A stretch of 64,000 nucleotides of DNA from Agelaius tricolor (taxonomy: Eukaryota > Chordata > Aves > Passeriformes > Icteridae). Of the stretch, positions 47,901 to 58,929 are shown piece by piece. Within the stretch, counting starts at the first letter, position 1. Every line of letters starts with the position of its first letter. The stretch is taken from NCBI GenBank assembly GCA_023055355.1, contig JALJCS010000001.1, positions 67,621,381 through 67,685,380 on the forward strand, written 5' to 3'. The notes beneath the pieces were generated by a model that saw only the letters and a program-made list of their open reading frames with translations, searched no databases and was not told the origin of the DNA. A program made the position numbers and the translations under genes.

Positions 47901-50166
47901 GTCTTGGATTTGGCAACCCCCCACGGTATCTATATGAAAGCGTAGTCACAAATGAGAAGCAGCAATGTCAGGAAAGGGATGTGGAGTTCTGAGTACATCC
48001 ATCACTTTTTGGCATGAAATAGCAAAATTCCTTCAGCCCTAGCAATTCACTGCACCTAGAAAACCTAGAGGTATGTGAGCAGATCCTTAGGGACACATCT
48101 TCAGCCCAGCTGATGAAAATTCCACATAGTAGCCCTTTAGAGAAACAGACCTTGGGTTTGAGTTCAGCTGCTCACCTTATCTATCTATGAGAGGCATCAT
48201 ACATTTTTCAAATCTTGTTGAAGCTACAGAAATAATAGCCTTTATCCTATCTGTATAGATGCAATCTGTTTTTTCCCTTTATATTGTATACAGAAGGTGA
48301 TGTAAACCAATTGTCTGAAAAATGTGTGGCAATTAGTCTGACTGCTACCTAGGAGAGATCCATACACACAGTATAATGAAGGTTCACAGTAAAATTACTA
48401 ATTATTTCTTTTATTGCACTATGAAAGAGACAGTCCAGCACTTTATCTGTGAAGATTTTGATTTTTTGACATCTGTGATGTGCAAGTAGGTTTTAAAGGC
48501 TATATGTGGAGACAAAAGCACATTGAAAGGATTTCTTTTTGCTTTTTGAAAGGAACTTCACCTAACAATTCCATACAGTGTGCAGCTTCTGTAGATGGAG
48601 GAAAATCAAGAATTCAAGGCATTCCCATATGGTACAAGAAAATGTACATTCTTACTACTTTGTGCCTTGCCAAGGCAATTACACACCATGAATTGAGTTT
48701 CAAGGTTGGTCACCTCCTGCAATTCTGTCAGAAGCGTTGTGGTATTTGTCATCTATTTTTTAAACCAACTCCTACAGTCTAATAATTATATGTGAATCTC
48801 TGGTTTGATTTTGAAACATATGTCTTTTAGCTCACCAGGCTGTAGCAAAATTCTGAGCAGTCAATCTCATTTTGGAGCAGCAAATACTCATTTAAGGAAA
48901 AGACTCCAAACTTACCAGCAGATCTGCCTTTAAGCACTGTGGTTTGAAGGACAAATCATATTTGGAAAAAAAAAACCCAAACCACCACCACCATCAAACC
49001 ACAAACAAAACCCCCTCACATTACCTTATTATTTGCTTCACAACAAGAAGTTTTGTATACACCGGGGAGTCCATGTAGTATTTGCATAAGCAAATGCTAC
49101 ACTAACACCAACACTAACTACTGTTCACTAACAGAGTCATGACATGACTCTGTAATAGGACATAGCAGACTATGACATGTACATCTCATGACTTCACTAT
49201 TTGCTTCTTGGAAATATGTGCTGTTCATAGAGTGGCAGCTAACTGGACAACCCAGCCAAGCAGTTCAGAGGTGGGGAAAATGTATCCCTTTGTCCAGTGA
49301 AACTGAGCACAACAGCTGTTTTTGAATAAAACTATGGAAATTAATAATTCCTTTATCCACTAGACATAGAAATAATGGCCTGAATTTTAAGAAAAGGGAT
49401 ATTTAACTTGCAGACAGACAGTATGTAAAGGTATGAATACAGTACCTTTTGTTTCTGGGTCCAGTTCTTTTTTTTTTACTACTCTTCTATGGAAGAAGCC
49501 CCACATCAGAAGACACAGACCAGAAGTGTGACACGTCCTCAAGCCTCCTGATTAGCTGCTTAGTTCAAACTACCTCCTACAAATGCTTAACTTTACACCA
49601 TGAGTTTTCAGGAGGTACTTAACCTAGCTATAGTCTCTCTGTCCTCTGATGTAGTTGCACTGATTAATTGAAGTAAAGAGTTTTGGCTGATAAGTCCAGA
49701 ATATTTAGTTGTTGGAAATGTACCAGCACCACAAAAAGGCATTACTAGAGTTTCTGCATTAACCTCAGAGTTCTCACCTATGTCCATCAGGCTGTACTGC
49801 TACAAGTCTGTCCTAAGTGATAACACCTTCAACTGCTGTAAGTAATCGACCCAGGCTCTGAGACTTTTAATAATTACGTTAATGGTATCAGCAGCTCCAG
49901 ACAGACATGCTCAGGTTGTATTTTCAGGCTTTGCTTTGCTACATGGAAAGGCAGAAGAATTTTTCTTTCTGTAGCAAAGGGCTGCTGACACTCTAATCCT
50001 ACCCTGCTGCTGCCAGAGCTTGGGCTCAGGAATTTGGCTCTGAGGATAGACCTCCATGAACTTGCGCACTCAACACAAGCTTCATGTCCTCATACACATG
50101 GCCCTTCCTCAGACTCTCCCAGAACCAGGGTCTTGCCTGCACATTTTCAGTACAGTGCTGCAAGGG
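47901..50166. other. Unique AT-rich sequence, no gene supported
   Basis: An A/C-rich simple tract with CCA units lies at 48966-49018 and a T run near 49469-49478. The plus-strand frame at 48480-48782 shows no support. Confidence 0.5.
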
Positions 50167-50548
50167 TTATACCTCTATAGCACATTCAAATGCCATTAAA
50201 TCTCTTAATATGGTGATTGACTTTCCTTGGAAGAGGAGGGTTGGTGAAAGAGGGGAATGTTCATTGCCCTGTATTGCTCCTGAGCCCCGCAACTTCTTCA
50301 GGGATTTCTCACTAGAAGGAACCCAAGGGACATCCTCCAGATGCCAGATAGTTCTGTGCATCCTTATTGTTGTATAATTTGGCATGCTAGAGCCATCATA
50401 TCCTTTAGTGTATGCCTCGTTGCACAGCCGCATCCTCCGAAAGTGAGGAAAATCAAGAACTGGTAAATATTTCACAGGCTTATGCTGATAATTAGACACA
50501 AAAGTGGTCTCCAAGACCCTTCTAAACATGTAAGGGTGCCCCTCACTA
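50167..50548 (-). CDS. Candidate coding exon, gene unknown
   Basis: On the minus strand an acceptor (GTATTTTTTTCACCAG) ends at 50549. The frame then stays open for about 126 codons to a stop at 50167. Protein-like text begins SEGHPYMFRRVLETTFVSNY, with an Arg/Tyr/Pro-rich, Cys-poor composition. An internal GTGAGA (minus strand, near codon 75) could be a donor, in which case the last part would be intronic. The balanced composition and the use of GC-containing codons (CGG, GCG-type words) differ from the AT-rich surroundings. I recognise no family. The charged, aromatic, low-complexity-free sequence would suit a small structural protein, but this is a guess. A plus-strand frame (50084-50377) overlaps and is probably a shadow. 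Confidence 0.3.
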
Positions 50549-53137
50549 CTGGTGAAAAAAATACATACAGAATATCAACGATGGTGTTTTATTCTTTTAG
50601 GCAGACTTCGGAAATCCAAATGCAATGATTTTTTTAAACTTCCAAGTGACTCCAATTCTTATAAGACACATGTAAAAACAGGAGCTACAGAAGTATTGTC
50701 TTCAACATAAGGCATCTGCTTTCCAGCTACAGTATACTCATGTTTTTTTTGTTTCAGATATGTGTGAGAAAATGTTTGTGCATTGCTTCCTGACAAGTGG
50801 CCTTTTCCTTGTTGAACAGAAATGTTGTGTGTATTGGAGGATGGGAAGGGGAATCGATGGCTTGATTAAAATTTTAATTATTATAGAAATCATTGTGTTT
50901 GTACAACCTTCTCCATGCCCCACCCTTGGGCATTATTTGTTCTTCTTTAAAAGTACCCTGCAAATGCAGCTTTGGGGATTCATTGTATTTTTATGGTAGC
51001 TCTTTAAGCAACTCTACAATTATTACATTCTGGTGTGTGAGAGATTCAGCATTATCTCTCAGGCTTTTACGATCTTGTTCCCCAATCAGTGCTTTTGTGT
51101 AACAAGCTAGTGAAATTAGAAGTATGATTAGAAAAATGTGACTACATTATCTTAAACTTATACACACTTTTGTATTGCTTCAGCTTTTTAAGTCCCAAGG
51201 GAACTGACAGAGATTAGGATCTATTTCTTGTGAGGGTACTGTTGGGAATAGGGCTGGTTTGAATAAGTGAATCAACCTTATTATGACAGAAGCTCCAATA
51301 GAGATGTGCATTAGAGTATATTGAATTCCACTTTTGAAACCACAGGAAACCTTTGCATAAGCACTCACATTTCTGCCTGGACTAAGCAAATAGAGTACTG
51401 CAAATAAAAAAAAAAAAAAAAATTGAAAGCAAAAAATCTTTCCTATCTCTATTTTTATTCTAATATCTTGCAGATAGTATCACATAATCAAAATAAAGTT
51501 TTTTTTTTTTTCTTTATGAGTGTAACTAGGACTGGTATAAACATTTAGCAACATGGTTATTCTCTTGTAAGCATACAAACCCACATGTAAAAATAGTGTC
51601 CATCTTTGCAAGGCTAGAAAAAATATAGTTCTTCTTACTGCAGACCAAAGTAAAATAAATTAAAAATCCAGAAACACACCCAAGTAAAAAAATAGCATAA
51701 AAGAAGCATTTTTACTTATTTTTACTTAATTTTACTCTGCCTGTTTTTATGTTACAGGCAGGCCAGGCATCAGGGGACCACAAACAGGGCCATATCCACA
51801 CGTTTGCATAACATGGTTCACATATTTTTAAAATGCTGGTATATTTTAGCAAGCATAAATTAACTTTTGCATGGATGAAAGGGGAGCAGGAAAAAGAAAA
51901 AAAAAGAAAAAAAACCACCAAAAACAAAAACCAACCAAACAAAAACCAACAGAAATTACAAACAAAAAACCCAACCCCACAAAAAAAACAGTAGAAGCAG
52001 TATTCCTAGAGGGTCCAAAGAGAAATGCTGCTGGAATTAAAGATGGAGCCAAATAGTTTGGAAAGGACTGAGCACAGCCTGGCACAGACATTAAGTAAAA
52101 AATGGAGATTCTGTGGAGTAAAAAGGTATAAGATTTGGAGCAGTAAAAGACTGACCTAACTGGGTTAAGCCAAAGGTCCACCTAACCTAACCTTCTGGCT
52201 TGAATAGGCATAATATAGTCTCAGAAAACAATATGATAATGAAGGCAAGAAATGAACAATCTCACTGCTGGCATACCTTGCCTGTTTCCAGCAATCAGCA
52301 TTTGATCATCAGTATATCTTTATCATGATGTCTAATATCCACCAGTATATATGATATAAATAATGGGTGTATCTTCCATGTAGTTCTGAAATCTCTTTCC
52401 AAAACTAATTATCTCTTTGGCCCTCACAACATCCCAGAGCAGCCAGTTTTACAATGTATTTATTATCTCCTTTTCGATGCTGCAAAGAATTTCATTAACT
52501 TTCTCATATTCCCCCTCAATTGCCTCATTTCTGAAGTAGTAATGCCTCTTTTTTTTTGTGTAAGATGTTTGTACCTCCACTCACACTGCTCTGTTCCTTC
52601 CTGAATTATGCCAGATTCACCTAAAGTTGTAAGGACCAGAACTGCAGCATTAAAAAGGCACCTAGCATTCAGTCCAGTACTGCCTTGGTGATTTATACTT
52701 TCTAAATAAGTTGCCAGCTAGGGTCACGGAAATGAAAGATGACTGTGTAGATATTTGAGGAAATGACTACTGAAGAAGAAGGAGGGATGAGTAATCAGAT
52801 GTGGCACATGGTGTATAATAACAAGGGAAAACAGTGGTTCTTCTCCTTTTTCAATTATGAACATGAAAAGCACTTCATCATACACTAAAATGTAATTTAA
52901 CAGTTCATTTTATAACCTTTTACTCCATATTTTATGGATATTTAAAAATCATTACTAACTGAGAAATACAATTCTAAACAAGGGAACTCAAATAATGTGT
53001 TGAAGATTGTGAGATAGTTTGCATAGAAGGAAAGAACTGATACACTCTCCTCAGTGAGAGACACGAGATGTTCACAGTACTACTCTTGCTCAGTTGTCAA
53101 CATGTAGATGAATTCCTTCAATTCTTGGCAAATATGC
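50549..53137. other. Unique AT-rich sequence with A-rich simple tracts
   Basis: A run of 17 A lies at 51406-51422 and an A/C-rich tract at 51890-51990. The minus-strand segment below 51397 follows a T-rich acceptor but has no convincing donor. 52400-52680 is repeat-like, but I could not place it. Confidence 0.45.
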
Positions 53138-54093
53138 CTCCAGCCACTACTGGAGTTCCCTTAGATTCACTTTTGGGGCCAATTCTGTTTAATACCTTTA
53201 CTGATGATCTGGATAAGGGGATTAAGTGCACTGTCAGTAAGGTCACAGATGACACCAAGCTGGGTAGGAGTCTTGATCTGCTGGAGGGCAGGAAAACTCT
53301 GCAGAGGGACCTGGACAGGCTGGATTAATGGGCCAAGGCCAGTTGTATGCAGTTCAATAAGGCCAAGTGACAGGTCCGGCCCTTCAGTCACAAGAACCCC
53401 AGGCAGCGCTACAGGCTGGGGGCAGAGCAGCTGGGAAGTGTTCCAGTGGAAAAGGACTTGGGGTTTCTGGCTGGCATCCAGCTGAAATTGAGCCAGAGTG
53501 TGCCCAGGTGGCCAAGAAGGTTAGTGGCATCTTGGCTTGTATAAAAAATAGCATGGCGAGCAGGACCAGGGCAGTGAATGTCTCCATGTACAGGTGAGGA
53601 CACACCATAAATCCTGTGTCCATTTCTGGGTCCCTCGGTACAAGAAGAACTTTGGGGTGCTAGAGCGTGTCCAGAGAATGACAACAAAGTTGCTGAAGGC
53701 TTTGGAGAGTAATTCCTATGAGGAGTGGCTCCTGAAGGAACTGGGGTTGTTTAGCCTGGAGAAGAGGAGGTTCCAGGGAGGCCTTATCACTCTCTGCGTG
53801 AAAGAAGAGCAGAGAGGGGAGGGAGTTGGCCACTTCCCCTAGGCAACAAGTTACAGGACAAGAGGACACAGCCTCAAGCTGCATCATGGAAGGTTCAAGT
53901 TAGATGTAAGGAAGAATTTCTTCATGGAAAGGATGGTCAAGCATTGGAATGGACTGACCAGGGTGTTCAAATAATGACTGGATTTGGCCCTTACTGCTGG
54001 GGCCTAGTTGACAAAGTGGTGTTTGGTCAAAGGTTGGACTCTGATCTTGGAGGTCTTTTCCAAACTTAATGATTCTATGGTTCTGTGACTCAA
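53138..54093 (+). mobile_element. CR1 LINE, about 950 bp of ORF2 end and 3' UTR
   Basis: This is the longest CR1 copy in the window. It starts within the reverse transcriptase: [20 protein letters not shown], then the catalytic-box region VTDDTKLG where the family carries F/Y-A-D-D, then a stop soon after RDLDRLD (53326-53328). The rest follows CR1 order: 'caagaaccccaggcagcgctacaggctgggggcagagcagctggg', 'aagaggaggttccagggag', 'aaggaagaatttcttcatgg' and 'ggaggtcttttccaaacttaatgattctatggttctgtga'. The copy is 5'-truncated and has frameshifts and stops, so it is inactive. RT normally copies the element's RNA at the target site. Confidence 0.95.
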
Positions 54094-55530
54094 ACATACT
54101 GTAAGCAGAAAAAAATGGATCCTCTACTGCAACACAAGCTATGTGTTTTGATATGACTGATACATACTGCACCAAATATTTTTAATTTTCAGTAGTGTGT
54201 AACATTTTGTGTGTGATCTGTGTACTCACGGTTCAACCACACTTGTTCAAAGAATCAGTCATGAATATTTCATATTCTTGTGCAGTTCCTTTTCCACAAC
54301 ATATGATCTCTTTTTTTTCCTTTTTTCCCTTTCTTTTTAATGGAAAGACATCAGTATAATTTTACCATGCTGAACTCCTTCATATATACTTTCATGTGTC
54401 CTTTGGGTACTTAATGATTTCTGAAGAGTTTTCTGTAATTTTAATGAACTCTGTTAGAGCACACAAAAACTTCCATAGAAAAGAAAATGAGGTGCTTGAT
54501 CTGTTCTTTAAATATTCTTATGCCCAAAAATGCTGTTCTTTTCTGGGCTGCCACTGCAAAGTGCTGTCTCTGCATGAACAAAGTCCATGTGTATGAAATT
54601 ATGTGAATTTGCTGTCCTACAGCTGTCTGTGATAATGAGATTAGCTGAGAACCATTTTGCTATCTGTATTTATTGATGCATCTACCCTTTTTTCCCTAAA
54701 TTCTTTCTTTTTATTTTCTTAAGTTTCAGTCCTACCTCCTTTTAAAAACATTCTACTCCAAGATATCTGTATTTCTCCTAAGTGTTCTTAACCCTTGCCT
54801 CAAAGAGCTTATTAAATTCATAGAGGAAAAATAATATAGTTACATAAAACACGTGAGCATAATAAAAAAAGCAGATGTTTTAATATGTATCTCATAAAAG
54901 CCGGTCTATTGAGAGAGGGATGAAGGAGGAATGAGCGGAATCAGTGCGTCAGCCCTGGGGGGAAAAAGAGTGGACTAAATTAAAAAGGCAATTAAGAAAT
55001 GCTGAATGTCCATCGTGTCAATGAGCTTGTATGGTAGATAAAAAAGTGTGACAAAGAACAACACACTCATGCCTATTGTTTTAGAACAATGAAGTGTGTC
55101 CTCCTTGTTATGCTGCTGTTCTAAGCATATCTCATAATATTTCCATTATTGTGTGTAAGCGTAGCAAACATGAAGGATAGACAAGGCGTTTTTGGCACAA
55201 GGACAAAGAACATTTTGCTTCAGCTAGTAACAAATTGCTTTCATTAAGAACAAATGATCTTGGAGCATTTTTCTGCTGTATGGTCTCCACAAGATGTCAA
55301 GCACAAATGGTAACCCGGTGTTTCCTCTAAACAATGGAATAAACCTAGATGGAGGCAAGTATGTGGCTTGCTTTAGGACATGTTTAGTCTTTCTGTGGCT
55401 GGGCAAAAGAACTTGCAGTCTCCATTCTTAAAAAAACTATGATTAAGTTCTTACTTTTACACTAATTAGCTTGGACTTGAATTAAGACTGACCATTTTAA
55501 CTGTTAACATAATTAAAATGGTGATTTGTT
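54094..55530. other. Unique sequence; possible conserved element at 54900-55200
   Basis: 54900-55200 keeps several CpGs (CGG, GCG, TCGTG, AGCG, GGCG) in an otherwise CpG-poor region and lacks simple sequence. That is compatible with a constrained non-coding element. No coding frame is supported. Confidence 0.4.
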
Positions 55531-55560
55531 CAGGATACAGCACCATCTAGTAGTATCCTG
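55531..55560. promoter_or_regulatory. 30-bp hairpin around a CTCF-like core
   Basis: Perfect 8-bp arms CAGGATAC and GTATCCTG enclose AGCACCATCTAGTA. The centre resembles the CCATCTAGTGG-type CTCF core. Binding is not shown. Confidence 0.4.
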
Positions 55561-58495
55561 GTTCTCTTTCTTAATGTTCTTTAAATGATGCCTTTAGTGA
55601 TTTTATAGAGACGTTGTATAGCAGCACCTGGCTATCCTGAGGCAAAATTTTCTGTCAGCATTCCTGGTCAATCTATATTTTCAGGAGTGGGTAGTACAGC
55701 TTGATACTTTTTTAAAATACATTGCCTTCCCCTTATCATGAAAGAAGCATTCGGCTGATATGCAAACACAGTTTCTGGTTAATAGGTTCTTACTGAGCAG
55801 CTTTGGAATGTTTCAATTTAGAAATGACTGCAATTTGATATTTAAGGTTTGAAAAATTGTTTTTGATCATATGTTCTATCCTCTGTATAGAATAATATTT
55901 CGTGAAGTATATTACCACATTACTTCTTGACTATTCATTTGTAATCTTTACTTTGAAAATTCAATATCTTAGCTCCATAAGATCACTTTAGGTTTCAATT
56001 TCAGATGCAAATGTCTGATAAATCTAATAAAAATTGGGCAGGCAAGGGTATTTAAAACTCTCATTGGTTCTGCAACACAGGCCTAATACAAACATTGGAA
56101 GAAAAAGATGGAAACATCAGGGTGGCATCTGGCTGAGCAGCATCAAAGACTGCATATTCCCATTCTGCTAACACCAGAACTGTAAAGCACATTAGGAAGA
56201 AAAGAGTTGATATGTTATGCACCAAAGCATGCCTTCTGTGCTTCCACTCACAACATAGCTGATGTATATTGAATAGCCTAAGGTTAAATCTGATGCTTTT
56301 TTCAAGTGAATATTACCCTTATATTTATTGTTTCCCACATAGCATTTTTCATAATTGCATTATTAATGACCCAGGGAAAACCAAAAATAATCAATCTCAT
56401 TGTCAGAAAAAAAGGAAGCAGAGCACTTATCTTTATGAAGAGTAAGGCAAAAATATTCTAAAAGGTTATAATACATTCAAAGACCATTGCAAAGGCTGTT
56501 TAAAAGAAAGGAAGCTAGCCCTTTCTGTTGGAAAGGTAAAAGCTGGATACCTTGTAAACATAGAGCTTTGCAGAAATTTATAAAACAATACAGTGATAGG
56601 CACAAAGGCCAGAACATGTAAATGGGAATAATATTTGAATGTCTAGGAGTTTTCAAAGATAGTCCAATGGTTCTAGATGCTGTGAAAAGACACTGATGGA
56701 CAAGAACTGGTTATCATAAATTAAAATGCAATAAAACCCATTAAAGATGAATTATTATTTTCCATATATTTTCCAAGCCTCTGGAGAATAAGTTTTCACT
56801 ATATTTTATGTTCAACTATTGGTGGAAGTCTGAGAAAGTCAGAGACGAAGTCCCAACCTGAACATACCAAGAGCATTGACAGTCACTCTGCAAGCTGAGC
56901 TTGAATCAAAAGGGCACATTGTTCTGGAAAATGAAAGATGAAGAGAGCATTTGCTTCCATTTTTTTTTCACTAAAGAAGAGCTGGGAAGTGTCCAGGATT
57001 ATGTAACAGCTTGACATGGATTGTGATGGCTGTGTGTGGCATGGAAGCCTGAGGACATGTAGCTGCAAGCAAACAGCTTTTGAATTGCAGTTGGGTTTTG
57101 TGAGGCCACCTAATGTCTCGGAGTACAGAGTCAGCAATCAGCCAGCATGGCTGGGATTGGGTTCCTTGGGGACAAAGGAGTCTTTGAAGTCATCAAAAGA
57201 AATGCTCATCTCTCATCCGAAAGTGCCTTAGGGGAATAGAATGGCTGAAATACTGGGGAGATGTTTCTTTTTCTTTCAGGGATCTGGAGCAGAATAGTTT
57301 TTACAGGAGCACTGCTGGTTTCCATGCTTAAGGCTGGAGAAATATTGATGTACTTCAAGAGGAGGACAAGAGGACTGAAAAGACACAGTGTAGGTTAAAA
57401 TAAACTTTTGAGACAGAAAAGTCAGATAACAAGGGCTGGAGGACATGGGGTGTTGGCTCAAGGATGGGTTCATGGTTCAGAAGATGAGCCTGAACTACTG
57501 GAATGAAAATCCAAAGTAGTATTCATAAGCTGAAACAAAACATATACAAGTTCCCCTTCACAAATACAAACCAGCCAACCTGTTTGGTGTTATCTCCAAG
57601 GCATGGCTTTTTACAAATACAGTTTCTATTGTGTAATTTGTGTTGCTTTGTTAAGTAAGCAATAGCTGTGTTTAAAATGCTATAGAAAATCTGTCATATA
57701 TATCTGAAGGACTGACTATATCCATAGTACTGAAGTTATGAAAAGGTTTTGTATTTTTTGTGCTATTAAAAAAACTCAAAAAAACAAAACACTTGAGAAC
57801 TTAGGGATTACTGAATTTATTTCAACTAGTAATAGCTGTTCTGAGAGGTCAAGCACTCTTTGCTACCTTGATGATACACCTGAATTTAGAGGTGATGCCT
57901 GGAATCTCCCTGGGCTTTGTAAACCACAAAGACAGAATTCTGTACTAGGATAAAATCCCAAGCACCTGCTAACTTTCCAGTCAAGGGGAGTTTGGACTTT
58001 GTCCCAGGTTTTTGTAGAGGAGGACATTCATTTTTCTTTCTAGTCCACCCAAGTACTTCCTGCTGCCAAAGACTGTCATTTCTGTTAAACAAAATCACTT
58101 CATGAGACCTGACCTCAATTCATTTACTCAGAACATTAGCTGCTAAAAAATGGAAAAATAATTGGAATATCTTCTCCTTGCAGCATTCCTTGCCATAACC
58201 AGTAACTTCTGGCATTAAGGGCTGATGATGGATAATGGTATCTGTCCCAGTAAAGTGTGGATCCTTGCCAGCAGAAATCTAAGAAATTAGAAAGTAACCA
58301 GTATTGACTTGCTATTATTTCATTAAGGGATGACTGGAGAAAGGCATTTGTTTAGATCATTTATTTATCAGCAATACATGATCAATACATTGGAAATTTA
58401 CAAAGTATTTGTGATAGGGTCAGGTGTAATTTACACACAAGGTAATAATATTGCACTGCATTTCTTCATATTTAAAAAAAGATTTGTACAACTCT
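55561..58495. other. Unique AT-rich sequence, no gene supported
   Basis: No repeat was identified. Open frames at 56883-57137, 57016-57231 and 57276-57473 overlap on opposite strands and lack support. Confidence 0.5.
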
Positions 58496-58557
58496 TGTGC
58501 GGGGCATGGAGGTTCAGGGACAGCACACCATGACCAACATGATCCAGTGAAGCCAAA

Positions 58558-58563
58558 TTTATT
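58558..58563 (-). terminator. Poly(A) signal of the proviral LTR
   Basis: AATAAA on the minus strand, about 30 bases after the TATA box, followed by a G/T-rich stretch. Confidence 0.65.
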
Positions 58564-58590
58564 ATCCCTAAAAAGACTATATTTATAATA

Positions 58591-58598
58591 AATTTATA
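58591..58598 (-). promoter_or_regulatory. TATA box of the proviral LTR, with upstream CCAAT boxes
   Basis: TATAAATT on the minus strand. CCAAT boxes lie about 30 and 75 bases upstream, the arrangement expected of a retroviral U3 promoter. Confidence 0.65.
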
Positions 58599-58929
58599 CT
58601 GTCCACACATCTCTAGCTAATACATGATTGGTTAATCCTAGCTGTTCCTGCATCTAAATTAGAATGCTGATTGGATCACCTAATTTTTCACACGTTTTGC
58701 TATGGTCGTCTGGCCCACCCATGACTCACTTTTTTCTGACTTTCCCAAACTTGCTGACAAACTTGCTGAGTCCTGATGATTCTTCTTCTTGTATCTCTTT
58801 CAAGGATATACCGACCCCATTTCTGAATATGTCCATTATTCATTGTTTGTGAACATGTCCATTGTCCATTAGTACAAGCAGGCTGGATTGTGCATCGGCT
58901 GAATATGGCTATTGTCTAACAAAAACTCC

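Larger units (their letters stand above)
58496..58921 (-). mobile_element. 3' LTR of an alpharetrovirus-like provirus
   Basis: Read on the minus strand, the LTR starts TGTTAGACAATAG (58921) and ends GCCCCGCACA (58496), 426 bp, with TGT...ACA ends. It begins eight bases after the env stop codon. U3 holds two CCAAT boxes (58670-58674, 58627-58631) and a TATA box (58591-58598). AATAAA lies at 58558-58563, just after the expected cap site, and G/T-rich sequence follows. No second LTR is present in the window, so no target duplication can be checked. The exact ends are inferred from the TG...CA rule. Confidence 0.8.

Noticed and set aside
51180..51397. Minus-strand segment after a T-rich acceptor at 51398
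   Set aside because: The acceptor tract is a simple poly(A/T) run and no satisfactory donor follows, so it was kept out of the feature list.
52400..52680. Possible ancient interspersed repeat
   Set aside because: Some phrases look repeat-like, but I could not match them to a family or define ends.
53167..53887. Several frames on both strands at 53.2-53.9 kb
   Set aside because: They are alternative readings of CR1 3' sequence, not separate genes.
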